64,000 bases of DNA from contig BAEM01000040.1 in the NCBI GenBank assembly GCA_000314955.1, positions 62,001-126,000 on the forward strand, given 5' to 3'. This DNA comes from Paraglaciecola chathamensis S18K6 (GTDB taxonomy: Bacteria > Pseudomonadota > Gammaproteobacteria > Enterobacterales > Alteromonadaceae). The translations under genes and the position numbers were made by a program. The first letter of the stretch is position 1. The number at the start of each line of letters is the position of its first letter. The notes under the pieces are model-generated. The model did not search any database, was not told the DNA's origin, and saw nothing but the letters and a program-made list of their open reading frames with translations. Of the stretch, positions 55,751-64,000 are shown one piece after another.

Positions 55751-57052
55751 CTCACTCTCATCGCGTAAGCGATCTACTGTTTCACTAACGTACTTAGCTC
55801 CTGTTAATACCTCTTCGATTATATTTGCCGCTTCTTCTATTTGCTTCGCACTTTCTCGTGACTGTTGATGAATGCTGGCAATACTGTCTTTTGCTTGTTG
55901 GGTGAGTTCACTGTTGCTTGTTACTAAGTGCTCAATTCCGGCAGTAGAGCTAACAGTGCGCGCCGCTAGAGTACGCACTTCATCAGCAACTACAGCAAAA
56001 CCACGGCCGTATTCACCAGCTCGGGCGGCTTCGATGGCGGCGTTGAGGGCCAGTAAATTTGTTTGATCGGCTATTCCGCTAATGGTGGTAACAATTTTTG
56101 ATATTTCATCAGAACGTTTGTTCAGTTGCTCGATCAAATCAGTAGATGTCAGGGTGCTGGTAACAATGGCGTTTGAAGTATCCACACTACGTTGCAAAAT
56201 AACGGCCCCGTCTTTGGATATTTTGGCAGTTTGCATCGAGGTGCTATAGGCAATTTCGGCAGCTTCTTGGGTGGCTAGCTGCTGCAAAATTCGCGGCGTA
56301 ATATTTGATGCAATTTTTACCACTTTAATAACTTTGCCGGCGCTGTTAAAGACCGGGTTATAGGTGGCTTCTAACCAGATGGTTTGCCCGGTTCGCGTTA
56401 GCCGGCTGAATTGCCCCCCTTTAAAGTCTCCTTGGGCTAGCTCTTCCCAAAAGTGTGGGTTGTCGCGATAAAAATCCTCAGTACAAAACATCTTGTGATG
56501 TTTCCCGACGATGTCGTTTTCATTCATGTAACCCATGGTTTGAATAAAGTTTGTGTTTGCGCTTATGATTTCGCCCGTTGGCGTAAATTCAATTAACGCA
56601 TTGGAGCGATCAAGTGCTTCAAATATGGCTGTTTGGCTGTCTAAGCGCGCTTTTTCGTTGGTAATATCGTTGGCAATTTTCACGATACGTACTATCTGCC
56701 CATCTTGTTCGATCGGAAAATAGGTTGCTTCTAACCACAGATCACTGCCGTTTTTACGTTTACGTAAAAATGTGCCATTAGCACTCTGTCCGCGGGCTAA
56801 GCTCAACCAAAATGCGCGATAGTCGGATGAATTTGATTCTTCAGCGGTGCAAAACATACGATGATGTTGACCTTTTATTTCGTCGATGGTGTATCCAACG
56901 GTAGATAAAAAAAGTGTGTTCGCCTCTAAAATCATCCCTTCTGGCGTAAACGAAATCGTTGCACAGTGGCTCTCTAAAGATTGAATAAACGAAGCCTCGT
57001 AGCTGGTCGTTTTTATCGAGTCCGGTAGCGATTTTGCACGGGAAAAAAACAT
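55748..57052 (-). CDS. soluble PAS-PAS chemoreceptor (BdlA-like)
   Basis: The 434-residue protein has two PAS domains (about 25-135 and 145-255) and a chemoreceptor signalling domain (about 265-430), with no membrane segment. The PAS domains share the pattern [26 protein letters not shown] and [12 protein letters not shown]...GKHHKMFC, seen in receptors that bind small ligands or haem. The signalling hairpin tip is the conserved [24 protein letters not shown]. Size and layout match BdlA, the biofilm-dispersal regulator of Pseudomonas aeruginosa. No HAMP domain is present. It could couple intracellular redox or oxygen state to motility. Confidence 0.85.
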   Translation of the reverse strand: MFFSRAKSLPDSIKTTSYEASFIQSLESHCATISFTPEGMILEANTLFLSTVGYTIDEIKGQHHRMFCTAEESNSSDYRAFWLSLARGQSANGTFLRKRKNGSDLWLEATYFPIEQDGQIVRIVKIANDITNEKARLDSQTAIFEALDRSNALIEFTPTGEIISANTNFIQTMGYMNENDIVGKHHKMFCTEDFYRDNPHFWEELAQGDFKGGQFSRLTRTGQTIWLEATYNPVFNSAGKVIKVVKIASNITPRILQQLATQEAAEIAYSTSMQTAKISKDGAVILQRSVDTSNAIVTSTLTSTDLIEQLNKRSDEISKIVTTISGIADQTNLLALNAAIEAARAGEYGRGFAVVADEVRTLAARTVSSTAGIEHLVTSNSELTQQAKDSIASIHQQSRESAKQIEEAANIIEEVLTGAKYVSETVDRLRDESE

Positions 57053-57366
57053 GGTGTAGCGCCTTTTTAGTTATCATTTAAATGGATGGAAAATAACTTA
57101 CCTATCAATATTTGTGATAGTAGGCTAATAATATAGTAATACACCTTGCTTTAATGTGGTTTTAGCGGGCTTTCATTAGTACTGAAGATAATTTGGTTGA
57201 TTACACTGAGAACCTTAAACTAGCCTAGCTTTTATCACTTATAAATTGTGCTTTCATGGCGTGAATTTAATACAACGTAGTGCTGGTATGGCGAATCTCA
57301 CGCTTTTAGGGGCATTAAAAAGCTGCTAACGTGGTCTTAATCGTCTCCACAACAGGGTAGCAATTT
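57053..57366. other. divergent promoter region between chemoreceptor and MBL genes
   Basis: The 314-base gap is AT-rich and has no credible open frame. It must hold the promoters of both divergent genes. No sigma28-type motility promoter (TAAA-N15-GCCGATAA) was seen upstream of the chemoreceptor, and no clear -35/-10 pair for the hydrolase. Confidence 0.5.
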
Positions 57367-58332
57367 ATGAAAAGCACAAAATTAGCTCGAGGTTTGTTTT
57401 TATCGTCCAGTTTAGCGTTAAGTTGTTTTTTGCCAACTCAAGCGTTTGCTCAAGACAATGTTGAAGCGTCATCTTCTAGCGGCTTTTATCGAACTCAATT
57501 AGGCCAATTCACCGTGGTAGCCCTAAGTGATGGCACGGTAGATTTACCCATGGATAAACTACTTCATCAAGACGCGGAAAAAACCAAGCAACAATTAGGC
57601 AAGGTGTTTTTAAGCGTACCAACTGAAACTTCAGTTAATGGCTATCTCATTGATACAGGTAGTGAAGTACTGCTAGTAGACACCGGCGCTGGGTCTTTAT
57701 TCGGCCCAACTCTAGGTAAGATAACAAGCAGTTTGCAAGCTGCTGGGTATTCTCCTAGTGATGTAAATCACATATTGATTACGCATTTACATCCAGATCA
57801 TGTAGGTGGTTTGGCAAAAGACGGTCAGCGCGTTTTCGAAAATGCCACAATACACGCAGGTCAGGCTGATCTCGATTTTTGGTTAAGCAAAGCGCAAATG
57901 GACAAAGCACCCAAAGACAGTAAAGGATTTTTCCAAGGTGCGATGGCTTCGCTTAATCCTTATGTTAGCGCGGATAAAGTCAAAGGCTTACAGGGCGATG
58001 AGCAAATTGTGCCAGGCATAAAAACCGAAGCCACCCATGGGCATACTCCTGGGCATACCTCTTACATGGTGAGCAGTGAAGGGCAAGAAATGTGGGTGAT
58101 TGGCGATCTAATCCACGCTGGGGCAGTACAGTTTCCTCATCCTGAAACCACAATTGATTTTGATTCGACTCCCGAGCAGGCCAAAGCCCAGCGCTTACGG
58201 GTTTTCTCTACTATTGCTAACAGCGAAGCCTTGGTCGCTGGCGCTCATTTGCAGTTCCCTGGTTTAGGGCACTTACGTAAAACGCAAAGCGCTTTTCATT
58301 GGGTACCTGAAAACTTCCGTCGCCTTCGTTAG
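57367..58332 (+). CDS. secreted metallo-beta-lactamase-fold hydrolase
   Basis: The 321-residue protein has a Sec signal (KSTKLARGLFLSSSLALSC, cut after AFA near residue 28). The zinc motif is ILITHLHPDHVGGL near 138 (HxHxDH), with further ligands in THGHTPGHTSY (about 222) and AGAHLQFPGLGH. VNGYLIDTGSEVLLVDTGAG precedes it. The layout matches the MBL group that includes N-acyl-homoserine lactonases and related periplasmic hydrolases. The exact substrate (lactone or other) cannot be assigned. It is a single gene convergent with norR. Confidence 0.85.
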   Translation: MKSTKLARGLFLSSSLALSCFLPTQAFAQDNVEASSSSGFYRTQLGQFTVVALSDGTVDLPMDKLLHQDAEKTKQQLGKVFLSVPTETSVNGYLIDTGSEVLLVDTGAGSLFGPTLGKITSSLQAAGYSPSDVNHILITHLHPDHVGGLAKDGQRVFENATIHAGQADLDFWLSKAQMDKAPKDSKGFFQGAMASLNPYVSADKVKGLQGDEQIVPGIKTEATHGHTPGHTSYMVSSEGQEMWVIGDLIHAGAVQFPHPETTIDFDSTPEQAKAQRLRVFSTIANSEALVAGAHLQFPGLGHLRKTQSAFHWVPENFRRLR

Positions 58333-58383
58333 GAGGCGATTAGCGGAGCCAAGCAAGTATAGAAACAGATCTGTTTAGGTATA

Positions 58384-58403
58384 GGCCAGTCAAGGAGCTG
58401 GCC
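58384..58403. terminator. hairpin between convergent genes
   Basis: GGCCAG/CTGGCC with an 8-base loop lies between the MBL stop and the norR stop, 13 bases after the AAACAGATCTGTTT palindrome. A T run is absent on either strand, so its role as a terminator is uncertain. Confidence 0.4.
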
Positions 58404-58417
58404 ACAAAGTTAGCAAG

Positions 58418-60016
58418 CTACAAGAAGCGCGTTTGCTGTTTAATGTGCTTCTCTAAACTAACACCTAGTCTTTTCGCTAAACGGGCTAGGTTAGCTCGGT
58501 CCATTCCTAATTGTTTTGCCGCGTTGGTCCAATTTCCGTTGTGCACGACAAGGGTGTCTGAAATATGTTGCCGCTGAAAATCTTCAGTCAGAGATTTTAA
58601 GGGGGTTTGCTCCTTAAGGTGCGCTGCTAATGCCTCTTTGGGCTTTAATTGAGGTGGTTGAGGCGGCTGCGCTAAACCAGTTTCAAAGTCTAAATCGGTT
58701 AATGAAATCGAAATAATATCTTGTTGTTGTGCATGACGTGTTGCTTTTAGTGATGCTCGGCTAATCACATGCTCAAGCTCGCGAACGTTGCCTGGCCATG
58801 TATATTCCAGTAGGGCATTTTCAACATCAGGGCGAATTTTTAGTTGGCGCACCCCGAGTTTGCGAGCGGTGACTTCTAGAAAGTAACCTGCAAGTAATAG
58901 AATGTCGTTATTGCGTTCTTTTAAGCTAGGAATACGAACAGGATAAACCGAAAGACGGTGGTAAAGATCAGCTCGAAAACGACCGACTTTTACTTCTTCC
59001 GCGAGATTTCGGTTAGTCGCAGCGATTACCCGCACGTTGACCATGGACACCTGATCTTTGCCTACAGGCTGTATTTCACCGCTTTGTAGCACACGCAGGA
59101 GCTTACCTTGCACACTCATTGGCAGTTCACCTACTTCATCTAAGAAGATCGTTCCTCCATCGGCTAATTGAAATTTTCCTGGCCGTTCTTTTTCAGCACC
59201 ACTAAATGCTCCTTTTGCATGGCCAAATAATTCGCTTTCAGCCAATGTTTCAGGGATTGATGCACAGTTTAAGTGGATCAGAGGATGGTTACTGCGCTCA
59301 GAGCTGCGGTGCAAAGTTCTTGCGACTAACTCTTTCCCCACACCGGTTTCACCTAAAACGAGCACGGTATAATCTGAACTAGCGACTAACTGAATATCAC
59401 TTTTCAAAGCCTGCATGCTTGGGCTATTGCCTATGAGCTCTCCCCCGTCTCGTGTCAGTGCTTCATGGGTTAACTCTTGAAGTAAATCCTGTGCTTGCTG
59501 TGCTCTTTGTTCTAACGCTTTTAACTGTATAGCTGTTTTTAAAGTGGCTGCCGACAGGGCTGATATCAGCTGCAAGGTTCGCTCTGAAATATCATTGAAT
59601 GCGTTCGGTCTTAGGCTATCTAGGGTTACGACTCCTATCAGCTTATTATCGCTATACAAGGGCAACCCCATACATGAATGCACAGGTAAATCTCCGTCTT
59701 TTGCTAGTAGTAAGCCATCGTAGGGATCTGCCAACGGGGAGTCAGAGGGAAATCGCAAGGGCTGAGTTGCTGCGCATATTAGCGCCAAGCGAGGGTGATC
59801 ACTAAGCTTAAAACGTCGCCCTAGCGTATCAGGAGCTAACCCTTGGGTGGCTAAGGGCGTTAGCTGTTCGCCCCGATTCACTAATAATACCACAGCCTCA
59901 CAGTTAATCGCCTTTCGAATAGAGGACAGCAATCTGTCAAAACGATCTTCGTTGGTAATGCTATTGGCAAGATCTAGCGCCACTTCTAATAACAGGGTTG
60001 AGTTGAGCTCTGGCAT
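58418..60016 (-). CDS. norR: nitric-oxide-responsive sigma54 activator NorR
   Basis: NorR senses NO through a non-haem iron in its GAF domain and activates sigma54 promoters. The 532-residue protein has the GAF domain (about 1-170), the AAA+ domain (about 190-425) with VLGETGVGKELVAR and the sigma54-contact loop GAFSGA (consensus GAFTGA), TIFLDEVGELPM, and a C-terminal Fis-type helix-turn-helix (about 485-525, NWTNAAKQLGMDRANLARL). It is divergent from hmp, and three GT-N7-AC type sites plus a sigma54 promoter lie between them. The Ser for Thr in the loop occurs in other activators. Confidence 0.93.
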   Translation of the reverse strand: MPELNSTLLLEVALDLANSITNEDRFDRLLSSIRKAINCEAVVLLVNRGEQLTPLATQGLAPDTLGRRFKLSDHPRLALICAATQPLRFPSDSPLADPYDGLLLAKDGDLPVHSCMGLPLYSDNKLIGVVTLDSLRPNAFNDISERTLQLISALSAATLKTAIQLKALEQRAQQAQDLLQELTHEALTRDGGELIGNSPSMQALKSDIQLVASSDYTVLVLGETGVGKELVARTLHRSSERSNHPLIHLNCASIPETLAESELFGHAKGAFSGAEKERPGKFQLADGGTIFLDEVGELPMSVQGKLLRVLQSGEIQPVGKDQVSMVNVRVIAATNRNLAEEVKVGRFRADLYHRLSVYPVRIPSLKERNNDILLLAGYFLEVTARKLGVRQLKIRPDVENALLEYTWPGNVRELEHVISRASLKATRHAQQQDIISISLTDLDFETGLAQPPQPPQLKPKEALAAHLKEQTPLKSLTEDFQRQHISDTLVVHNGNWTNAAKQLGMDRANLARLAKRLGVSLEKHIKQQTRFL

Positions 60017-60069
60017 CTAACCGTTCCATGTAAATATCGTTGGATAATTATGACATGAGTTTGCACTAG

Positions 60070-60122
60070 GTCATATTTATTCTTATGTGTCTTTTTGACT
60101 CTTTTATTTGAGTCATAATGAC
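60070..60122 (+). promoter_or_regulatory. NorR operator cluster
   Basis: GTCTTTTTGAC (60089-60099) and GTCATAATGAC (60112-60122) both match the NorR consensus GT-N7-AC; the second is a near-perfect palindrome. GTCATATTTAT (60070-60080) is a near match, giving three sites with 19- and 23-base centre spacing, the number found upstream of E. coli norVW. They lie 56 to 108 bases upstream of the sigma54 -24 element. Confidence 0.7.
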
Positions 60123-60175
60123 TCTTTTTGGTTGGTTTTTTCCCGTAATGTATTGTTTTTTAAAGGTTTATATTG

Positions 60176-60193
60176 TTGGCATTATGGGTGCAA
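60176..60193 (+). promoter_or_regulatory. sigma54 promoter for the hmp transcript
   Basis: TTGGCATTATGGGTGCAA has GG at 60178-60179 and GC at 60190-60191 with exactly ten bases between, matching the -24/-12 pattern. Expected start is near 60203. It is downstream of the NorR sites and points toward hmp. Confidence 0.75.
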
Positions 60194-60203
60194 TAGGCAA
60201 TGC

Positions 60204-60587
60204 ACCCAGCCGAAAAAACTTGGCTTGGTACACAGCAGAACTAAATACGCAGGCTATAAATGTCGCATTTTGTTTGGAGCAAACCGTCAAGTGGCTTAGG
60301 GAACATAATTAACTTGGCTAAGGCTAATTTGGGGAGCGTGCGATGCGTGCTGGGCCTCAGTATTACTGTGAATTACCGTTCGCTGATTGGTTTATACAAG
60401 TGTCTCAACTCGCTTGCTATTTGCTTATGGGTGATTAATACAAGGGCATTTAAATTTGCGTAAGCGGAAAAGCGTATTGTCAAAACTTCGCAGCCCAAAG
60501 GTATGCATTCATCCCAGCGCAATGTGCGCTCTAGTCATTTAGTTGCTGTTAATCCTATTTATTATTATTCATCCTAAGAGGTTCTTT
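60204..60587 (+). other. long leader before hmp
   Basis: About 385 bases separate the predicted sigma54 start from the hmp ATG. Overlapping small open frames at 60118-60312 and 60260-60463 have no ribosome site and no recognisable motif. The stretch may be an untranslated leader, or a second promoter may lie near hmp. No rho-independent terminator was found in it. Confidence 0.5.
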
Positions 60588-61778
60588 ATGTTATCAGCAC
60601 ACACTATCGCTACTGTGAAAAGCACTATCCCGTTATTGGAATCTGCAGGCGTTGCGATTACCGATCATTTTTACCAACGGATGTTTCGCTTAAATCCTGA
60701 GCTAAAAAATATTTTCAATATGGCTAATCAAGCTAATGGACGTCAGCAATTTGCTTTATTTAATGCGATTGCAGCGTATGCAAAGAATATTGATAACCAG
60801 GGAGTGCTTAGTGAGATTGTTGAGCGGGTCGCACAAAAACACACTAGCTTTTTTATTCAACCTGAGCACTATGATATTGTGGGTCATCACTTAATTGAAA
60901 CCCTGCGAGAGCTGGCTCCAGAGGACTTCACCCCAGATGTGGAGCAAGCCTGGAGTGAAGCATACGGCGCACTGGCAGAGGTGTTTATTAACCGGGAAGG
61001 GGAGTTGTATCGTCAAACTGAGAAAGCCCAAGGAGGCTGGTTAGGCACCCGTCAGTTTAAGGTGTTAAGCAAGACGCCTGAGTCGTCTTTGGTTACCAGT
61101 TTTATATTATCACCAGTGGATGGTAAGCCCGTTGTTGGCTACAAGCCAGGTCAGTATTTGGGGATTAAAGTACAGCCTAGGCACTGTGAATATGCGCAGA
61201 TGCGCCAGTATTCACTATCCGATAAGCCGAACAGCGAGACGTATCGTATTAGCGTCAAGCGTGAGTTGGGCGAGGTCAGCGGCTTAGTTTCGAATCATTT
61301 ACATGAATCGGTTGCTCAAGGAGATGTAATTGATGTGCTGCCGCCGGCAGGTGATTTTTTTCAACAGAATCTACACCTACCTACCGTGCTTATTTCTGCT
61401 GGCGTGGGGCTCACTCCAATGATGTCGATGCTTGAGGCCACCATCGACAGTCACCCAAGCACAGCGATCCATTTTTTGCATGCATGTGAAAATCCCCAGC
61501 AGCACTCGTTTATCAAGCGAGTTAGCGAGCTTGAGAAAAATACACCGCAGCTTGCCACACACACTTGGTATGCGCACCAAGCACCTCAGGCGGATAATAT
61601 ATCCTCTGGTCTGATGTCGCTCTCACCGTTAGCGAATAAGTTACCTTTGCGCAGCGGTAATTTCTATATTTGCGGGCCAGCGGGCTTTATGAAGTTTATT
61701 AAGGATCAACTGATCGATTTAGGTGTGAAAGAGGCACAAATTCATTACGAAGTCTTTGGTCCTCATAGTGATTTATAA
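60588..61778 (+). CDS. hmp: flavohaemoprotein, nitric oxide dioxygenase
   Basis: Hmp oxidises NO to nitrate. ATG 60588 with GAGG upstream gives 396 residues, the same as E. coli Hmp. The globin domain covers about 1-136, with the proximal haem His85 in AQKHTSFF. The FAD domain has RQYSLSDKPN near 205, and the NAD domain has SAGVGLTPMMSMLEA near 270 and YICGPAGFMKFI near 366. An upstream in-frame start at 60543 is unlikely. It is divergent from norR, with a sigma54 promoter, so it is probably NO-induced. Confidence 0.96.
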   Translation: MLSAHTIATVKSTIPLLESAGVAITDHFYQRMFRLNPELKNIFNMANQANGRQQFALFNAIAAYAKNIDNQGVLSEIVERVAQKHTSFFIQPEHYDIVGHHLIETLRELAPEDFTPDVEQAWSEAYGALAEVFINREGELYRQTEKAQGGWLGTRQFKVLSKTPESSLVTSFILSPVDGKPVVGYKPGQYLGIKVQPRHCEYAQMRQYSLSDKPNSETYRISVKRELGEVSGLVSNHLHESVAQGDVIDVLPPAGDFFQQNLHLPTVLISAGVGLTPMMSMLEATIDSHPSTAIHFLHACENPQQHSFIKRVSELEKNTPQLATHTWYAHQAPQADNISSGLMSLSPLANKLPLRSGNFYICGPAGFMKFIKDQLIDLGVKEAQIHYEVFGPHSDL

Positions 61779-61795
61779 AAGCTGAACGATAAGCT

Positions 61796-62820
61796 TCATT
61801 GAATATTGCCAGCCCGTCGGAGCTGGCAATTACTACACAAGTAAAATTGTATTTCTTGACGCAGGTGAGCTGCGGCGTCTAACTCAGTGCTTCGCTCACT
61901 AGGCAATGAATCTCCTACAGCTAAGCTGTAACGTCCTTGTGGCCATACACTTTGCCCTTCATTATTGATCTGATACAGATCCTTAGCTTGAATCGTTAGC
62001 TCAACGTTGCGCTTTTCTTTTGCTCCAAGATGGACGCGTTTGAACGCTTTAAGGCTGCTAATAGCTTGGTTATCTTCGCGGCTAACGGGCGATAGGTAAG
62101 CTTGAATAACGGTCTCGCCGGCAGTGTCCCCACTGTTTTCTACCTCTACACTGAAAGTAAAAGCTTGGTCTTGGATAGGTTTATTTTGGCTGAGCGTAAG
62201 TGCATTAAAACTAAATTCGGTGTAAGAGCGGCCAAAGCCGAATGGATACAGAGGCGCCTTTTCAAGGAACTTGTAGGTTCTGCCTGACATGGCGTAGTCA
62301 TCGAAGGGAGGCAGATCGTCAATTGTTTTTACGAAGGTGAGCGGCAAATGACCTGATGGGTTTGTATCCCCAAATATCACATCAGCCACTGCATTACCGC
62401 CTTGCTCGCCTGGATACCTGCTCCATAGTATGGCATCCGCCAATGGGTCTAATTCGCTGATATCCACTGGGCTGCCTGCAGCAACAACTAATATCAGCGG
62501 GCTTTTTTATTTTTTGCAAGTTGCTTTACATAATCTACTTGATTCTGGGGTAAGGTGATGGCCACTCGATCAGCTGAAGCAATTGCATCGACCTCTTCTC
62601 CTTCCATATCGGCAGAAACCCCCACTACCGCGATCACCGCATCCGCTGTTTTAGCCACTTGGGGAGCCCAATTTAGCGGGTTGATATTGTCGTGAAACGG
62701 CAGTGCCCCACTGCGATAATTTAATGATGACCCCAAAGATACTTTACCTGCAATACCCTCTAAAATACTGACCAAGCTATCAGAGATGCCGTAATAGTTG
62801 CCAATCAATAGCGTTTTTTA
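61796..62820 (-). pseudogene. beta-glucosidase (GH3) remnant, truncated and frameshifted
   Basis: Two minus-strand frames together make the C-terminal half of a GH3 beta-glucosidase. The upstream frame (62494-62808) has LLIGNYYGISDSLVSILEGI and AVIAVVGVSADMEGEEVD. The downstream frame (61796-62467) has ILWSRYPGEQGGNAVADVIFG, HLPLTF, YPFGFGRSYTEFSF and a fibronectin-like end. They join at an A-rich run near 62505, where a +1 shift would restore reading (VAAGSPVDIS). The catalytic (alpha/beta)8 barrel is missing: the frame closes at a stop near 62816. The tail ends in NCQLRRAGNIQ, which looks like readthrough. Confidence 0.9.
61805..61830. terminator. hairpin between hmp and the GH3 remnant
   Basis: ATTGCCAGC/GCTGGCAAT is a perfect 9-bp stem with an 8-base loop, 26 bases after the hmp stop and inside the last codons of the remnant. 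It has no T run, so it is a moderate terminator candidate for hmp. Confidence 0.5.
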
Positions 62821-63019
62821 ACGCTAAGAAAATTTGCCCATATCTACTGGGGCGGTGTTGTGCTACCAGCAAATAAGCATTTGCTATCCGATAATTTTGA
62901 GGAAAAGCGATGCTATGGCGCAACAGGGGGCTGTGGCATACTGTGCGTTGTTAGTGTTCGTTATTGACGGGCACGCATTGAACACCTTTTTTATTTTCGA
63001 AATTCATCCTTGGAGCCCT

Positions 63020-63724
63020 ATGCCGGTACTGAAACGCCTCGATCAATTGCTGAGTAATTTAGGCTATTGCAGTCGTAAAGAAGCCCGTTATTTACTGAAA
63101 GACAAACGTGTCACCGTGGCGGGTGAGTATGCTAAGTCGCCCGCGCAAAAAGTGGATGCAGCCACAGTGCTGGTGGACGGTGAGCCACTTGATTTCCCAG
63201 AAGGCATTCTGGTTATGCTCAATAAGCCACTGGGTTATGTATGTAGCCATGATAGTGGTGAGGGTATGCGTATATACGATTTACTGCCTGAGCGCTGGGA
63301 GTTTAGAAACCCCAAAATTGTCAGCGTAGGTCGCTTAGACAAAGACACCACTGGGCTGATTTTAGTCACCGATGATACCAAGTTGGTACATCAGCTAACG
63401 TCACCAAAACACCATGTAGACAAACTGTACCAAGTCACTGTGAATAGCCCACTGCAACCTGACATCATAGAGGCATTTGCTAAAGGTGTGGTGCTCGGCG
63501 ATGGTGCGGAACAATGTTTACCCGCAAAAGTAGAGATAATCAGTGAAAATGTGGCTAACGTGACGCTAAATGAAGGTAAATATCATCAAGTTAGGCGAAT
63601 GTTCGCTGCTTGTGGTTATCATGTGGAAGCGCTACATCGCAGCCAGTTTGGCCCGTATTCTTTGCACGAACCAGGACAAGACTTAGGGCAAGGTGAATGG
63701 CAAGTGGTTGATTTTCCTGCTTAA
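63020..63724 (+). CDS. rsuA: 16S rRNA pseudouridine synthase RsuA
   Basis: RsuA makes pseudouridine 516 in 16S rRNA. ATG 63020 (MPVLKRLDQLLSNLGYCSRKEA) gives 234 residues; a longer frame to 62834 adds 62 unrelated residues. An S4-like RNA-binding domain is at the N-terminus, MLNKPLGYVCSHDSG follows, then the catalytic motif GRLDKDTTGLIL (Asp107) and NEGKYHQVRRMFAACG. Close matches to E. coli RsuA over its length (231 residues) favour this over RluB/RluE/RluF. Confidence 0.9.
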   Translation: MPVLKRLDQLLSNLGYCSRKEARYLLKDKRVTVAGEYAKSPAQKVDAATVLVDGEPLDFPEGILVMLNKPLGYVCSHDSGEGMRIYDLLPERWEFRNPKIVSVGRLDKDTTGLILVTDDTKLVHQLTSPKHHVDKLYQVTVNSPLQPDIIEAFAKGVVLGDGAEQCLPAKVEIISENVANVTLNEGKYHQVRRMFAACGYHVEALHRSQFGPYSLHEPGQDLGQGEWQVVDFPA

Positions 63725-63891
63725 CGCTACGTTTCATTGCTAAGGCCACGCGTCCTTACTGAGTACACCGCAATAGCGATACACCGTCAGATTAATGTGT
63801 GATTTGTGAATGCTGTTCAACAAGCATACGACTCACTGAACAGGCACTTTAAAAAATTGGGCCGTTTTTAACTGATGTGATTATATTCGGC

Positions 63892-64000
63892 TCAAGCCGA
63901 CTTTAGCTTTGTGAAATGCTTAGCAACCGCGCTTTGGTAATCTTGCTCAACTCCCGCGTATGCAGGCCCAAATGCAGCTAAGCCTTTTTCGGAGGTGAAC
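63892..64000 (-). CDS. C-terminal end of an unidentified gene (partial)
   Basis: A minus-strand frame is open from the window edge to a TGA at 63892-63894, giving 35 residues: it begins FTSEKGLAAFGPAYAGVEQ and ends HFTKLKSA. Composition looks like a real soluble protein end, but the stretch is too short to assign. It converges with rsuA; the 167 bases between contain nothing recognisable. Confidence 0.45.
   Translation of the reverse strand, partial: FTSEKGLAAFGPAYAGVEQDYQSAVAKHFTKLKSA

Noticed and set aside
60118-60463. Overlapping small open frames in the hmp leader
   Set aside because: No ribosome sites or motifs; the first overlaps the NorR site and sigma54 promoter.
60495-60515. Possible NsrR half-site (GGTATGCATTCAT) upstream of hmp
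   Set aside because: Only a loose half of the NsrR palindrome; the second half is absent, so it is not listed as a site.

Overview
The window is one contiguous stretch of a marine gammaproteobacterial chromosome. Gene order and protein character point to the Alteromonadaceae (Paraglaciecola/Glaciecola/Alteromonas type). The evidence is a full gammaproteobacterial division and cell-wall block running into secA-mutT, the syntenies orn/rsgA/psd/tRNA-Gly and ygfB-pepP-ubiI/6S RNA, and a moderate G+C content. The genus is inferred from style, not proven by a search.

Layout. 1-16979 (+): murF(partial)-mraY-murD-ftsW-murG-murC-ddlB-ftsQ-ftsA-ftsZ, mostly with ATGA-type overlaps. Then lpxC follows with its own consensus sigma70 promoter and a terminator, then an M23 peptidase in the place where enterics have secM, then secA and mutT. 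16982-22099 (-): an HBM-type membrane sensor stub, rpiA, 5-formyltetrahydrofolate cyclo-ligase, a nucleoside hydrolase-ribokinase pair, a small hypothetical gene, a short tandem repeat, and a 6S RNA gene (ssrS) recognised from its sequence and fold. 22632-27298 (+): ygfB-pepP-ubiI-ybaK and a MarC-family gene. 27366-42746 (-): a 15-kb block of ten genes, comprising two exported peptidases (M24, DUF885), a Tat-signal TldD and its PmbA partner, a Tat-signal DUF4159 protein, MoxR ATPase, DUF58, a BatA-like protein, a DUF4175-like protein and a large membrane protein. 42981-49322: a methyltransferase, a MerC-domain protein behind a strong Zur-box palindrome, glpQ-type phosphodiesterase, an EamA transporter, psd, rsgA and divergent orn. 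49400-51987: two tRNA-Gly(GCC) genes embedded in degenerate repeats and a chain of short hairpins, then a REP-type (Y1) transposase flanked by a short inverted motif and a 230-bp tandem duplication. 51878-55305 (+): NtrC-like sites, a sigma54 promoter and an intrinsic terminator in the leader precede a formate/nitrite-type channel, a PP2C-Ser/Thr-kinase fusion and cyanase. 55748-61778: a BdlA-like PAS-PAS chemoreceptor, a secreted metallo-beta-lactamase-fold hydrolase, and a norR/hmp divergent pair with NorR-like operators and a sigma54 promoter. 61796-62820 is a decayed GH3 glycosidase fragment, followed by rsuA and the end of an unidentified gene.

How it fits together. The left third is core envelope growth and secretion. 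The middle holds a probable envelope quality-control or peptide-processing block (TldD/PmbA with MoxR/Bat). The right third holds nitrogen scavenging (FNT channel, cyanase) and nitric-oxide defence (NorR, Hmp), both with visible sigma54 promoters. The most interesting candidates are the doubly regulated FNT-kinase-cyanase operon, the Tat-linked TldD/MoxR block, the repeat and hairpin landscape around tRNA-Gly and the REP transposase, and the 6S RNA locus, which lacks the usual zapA neighbour.
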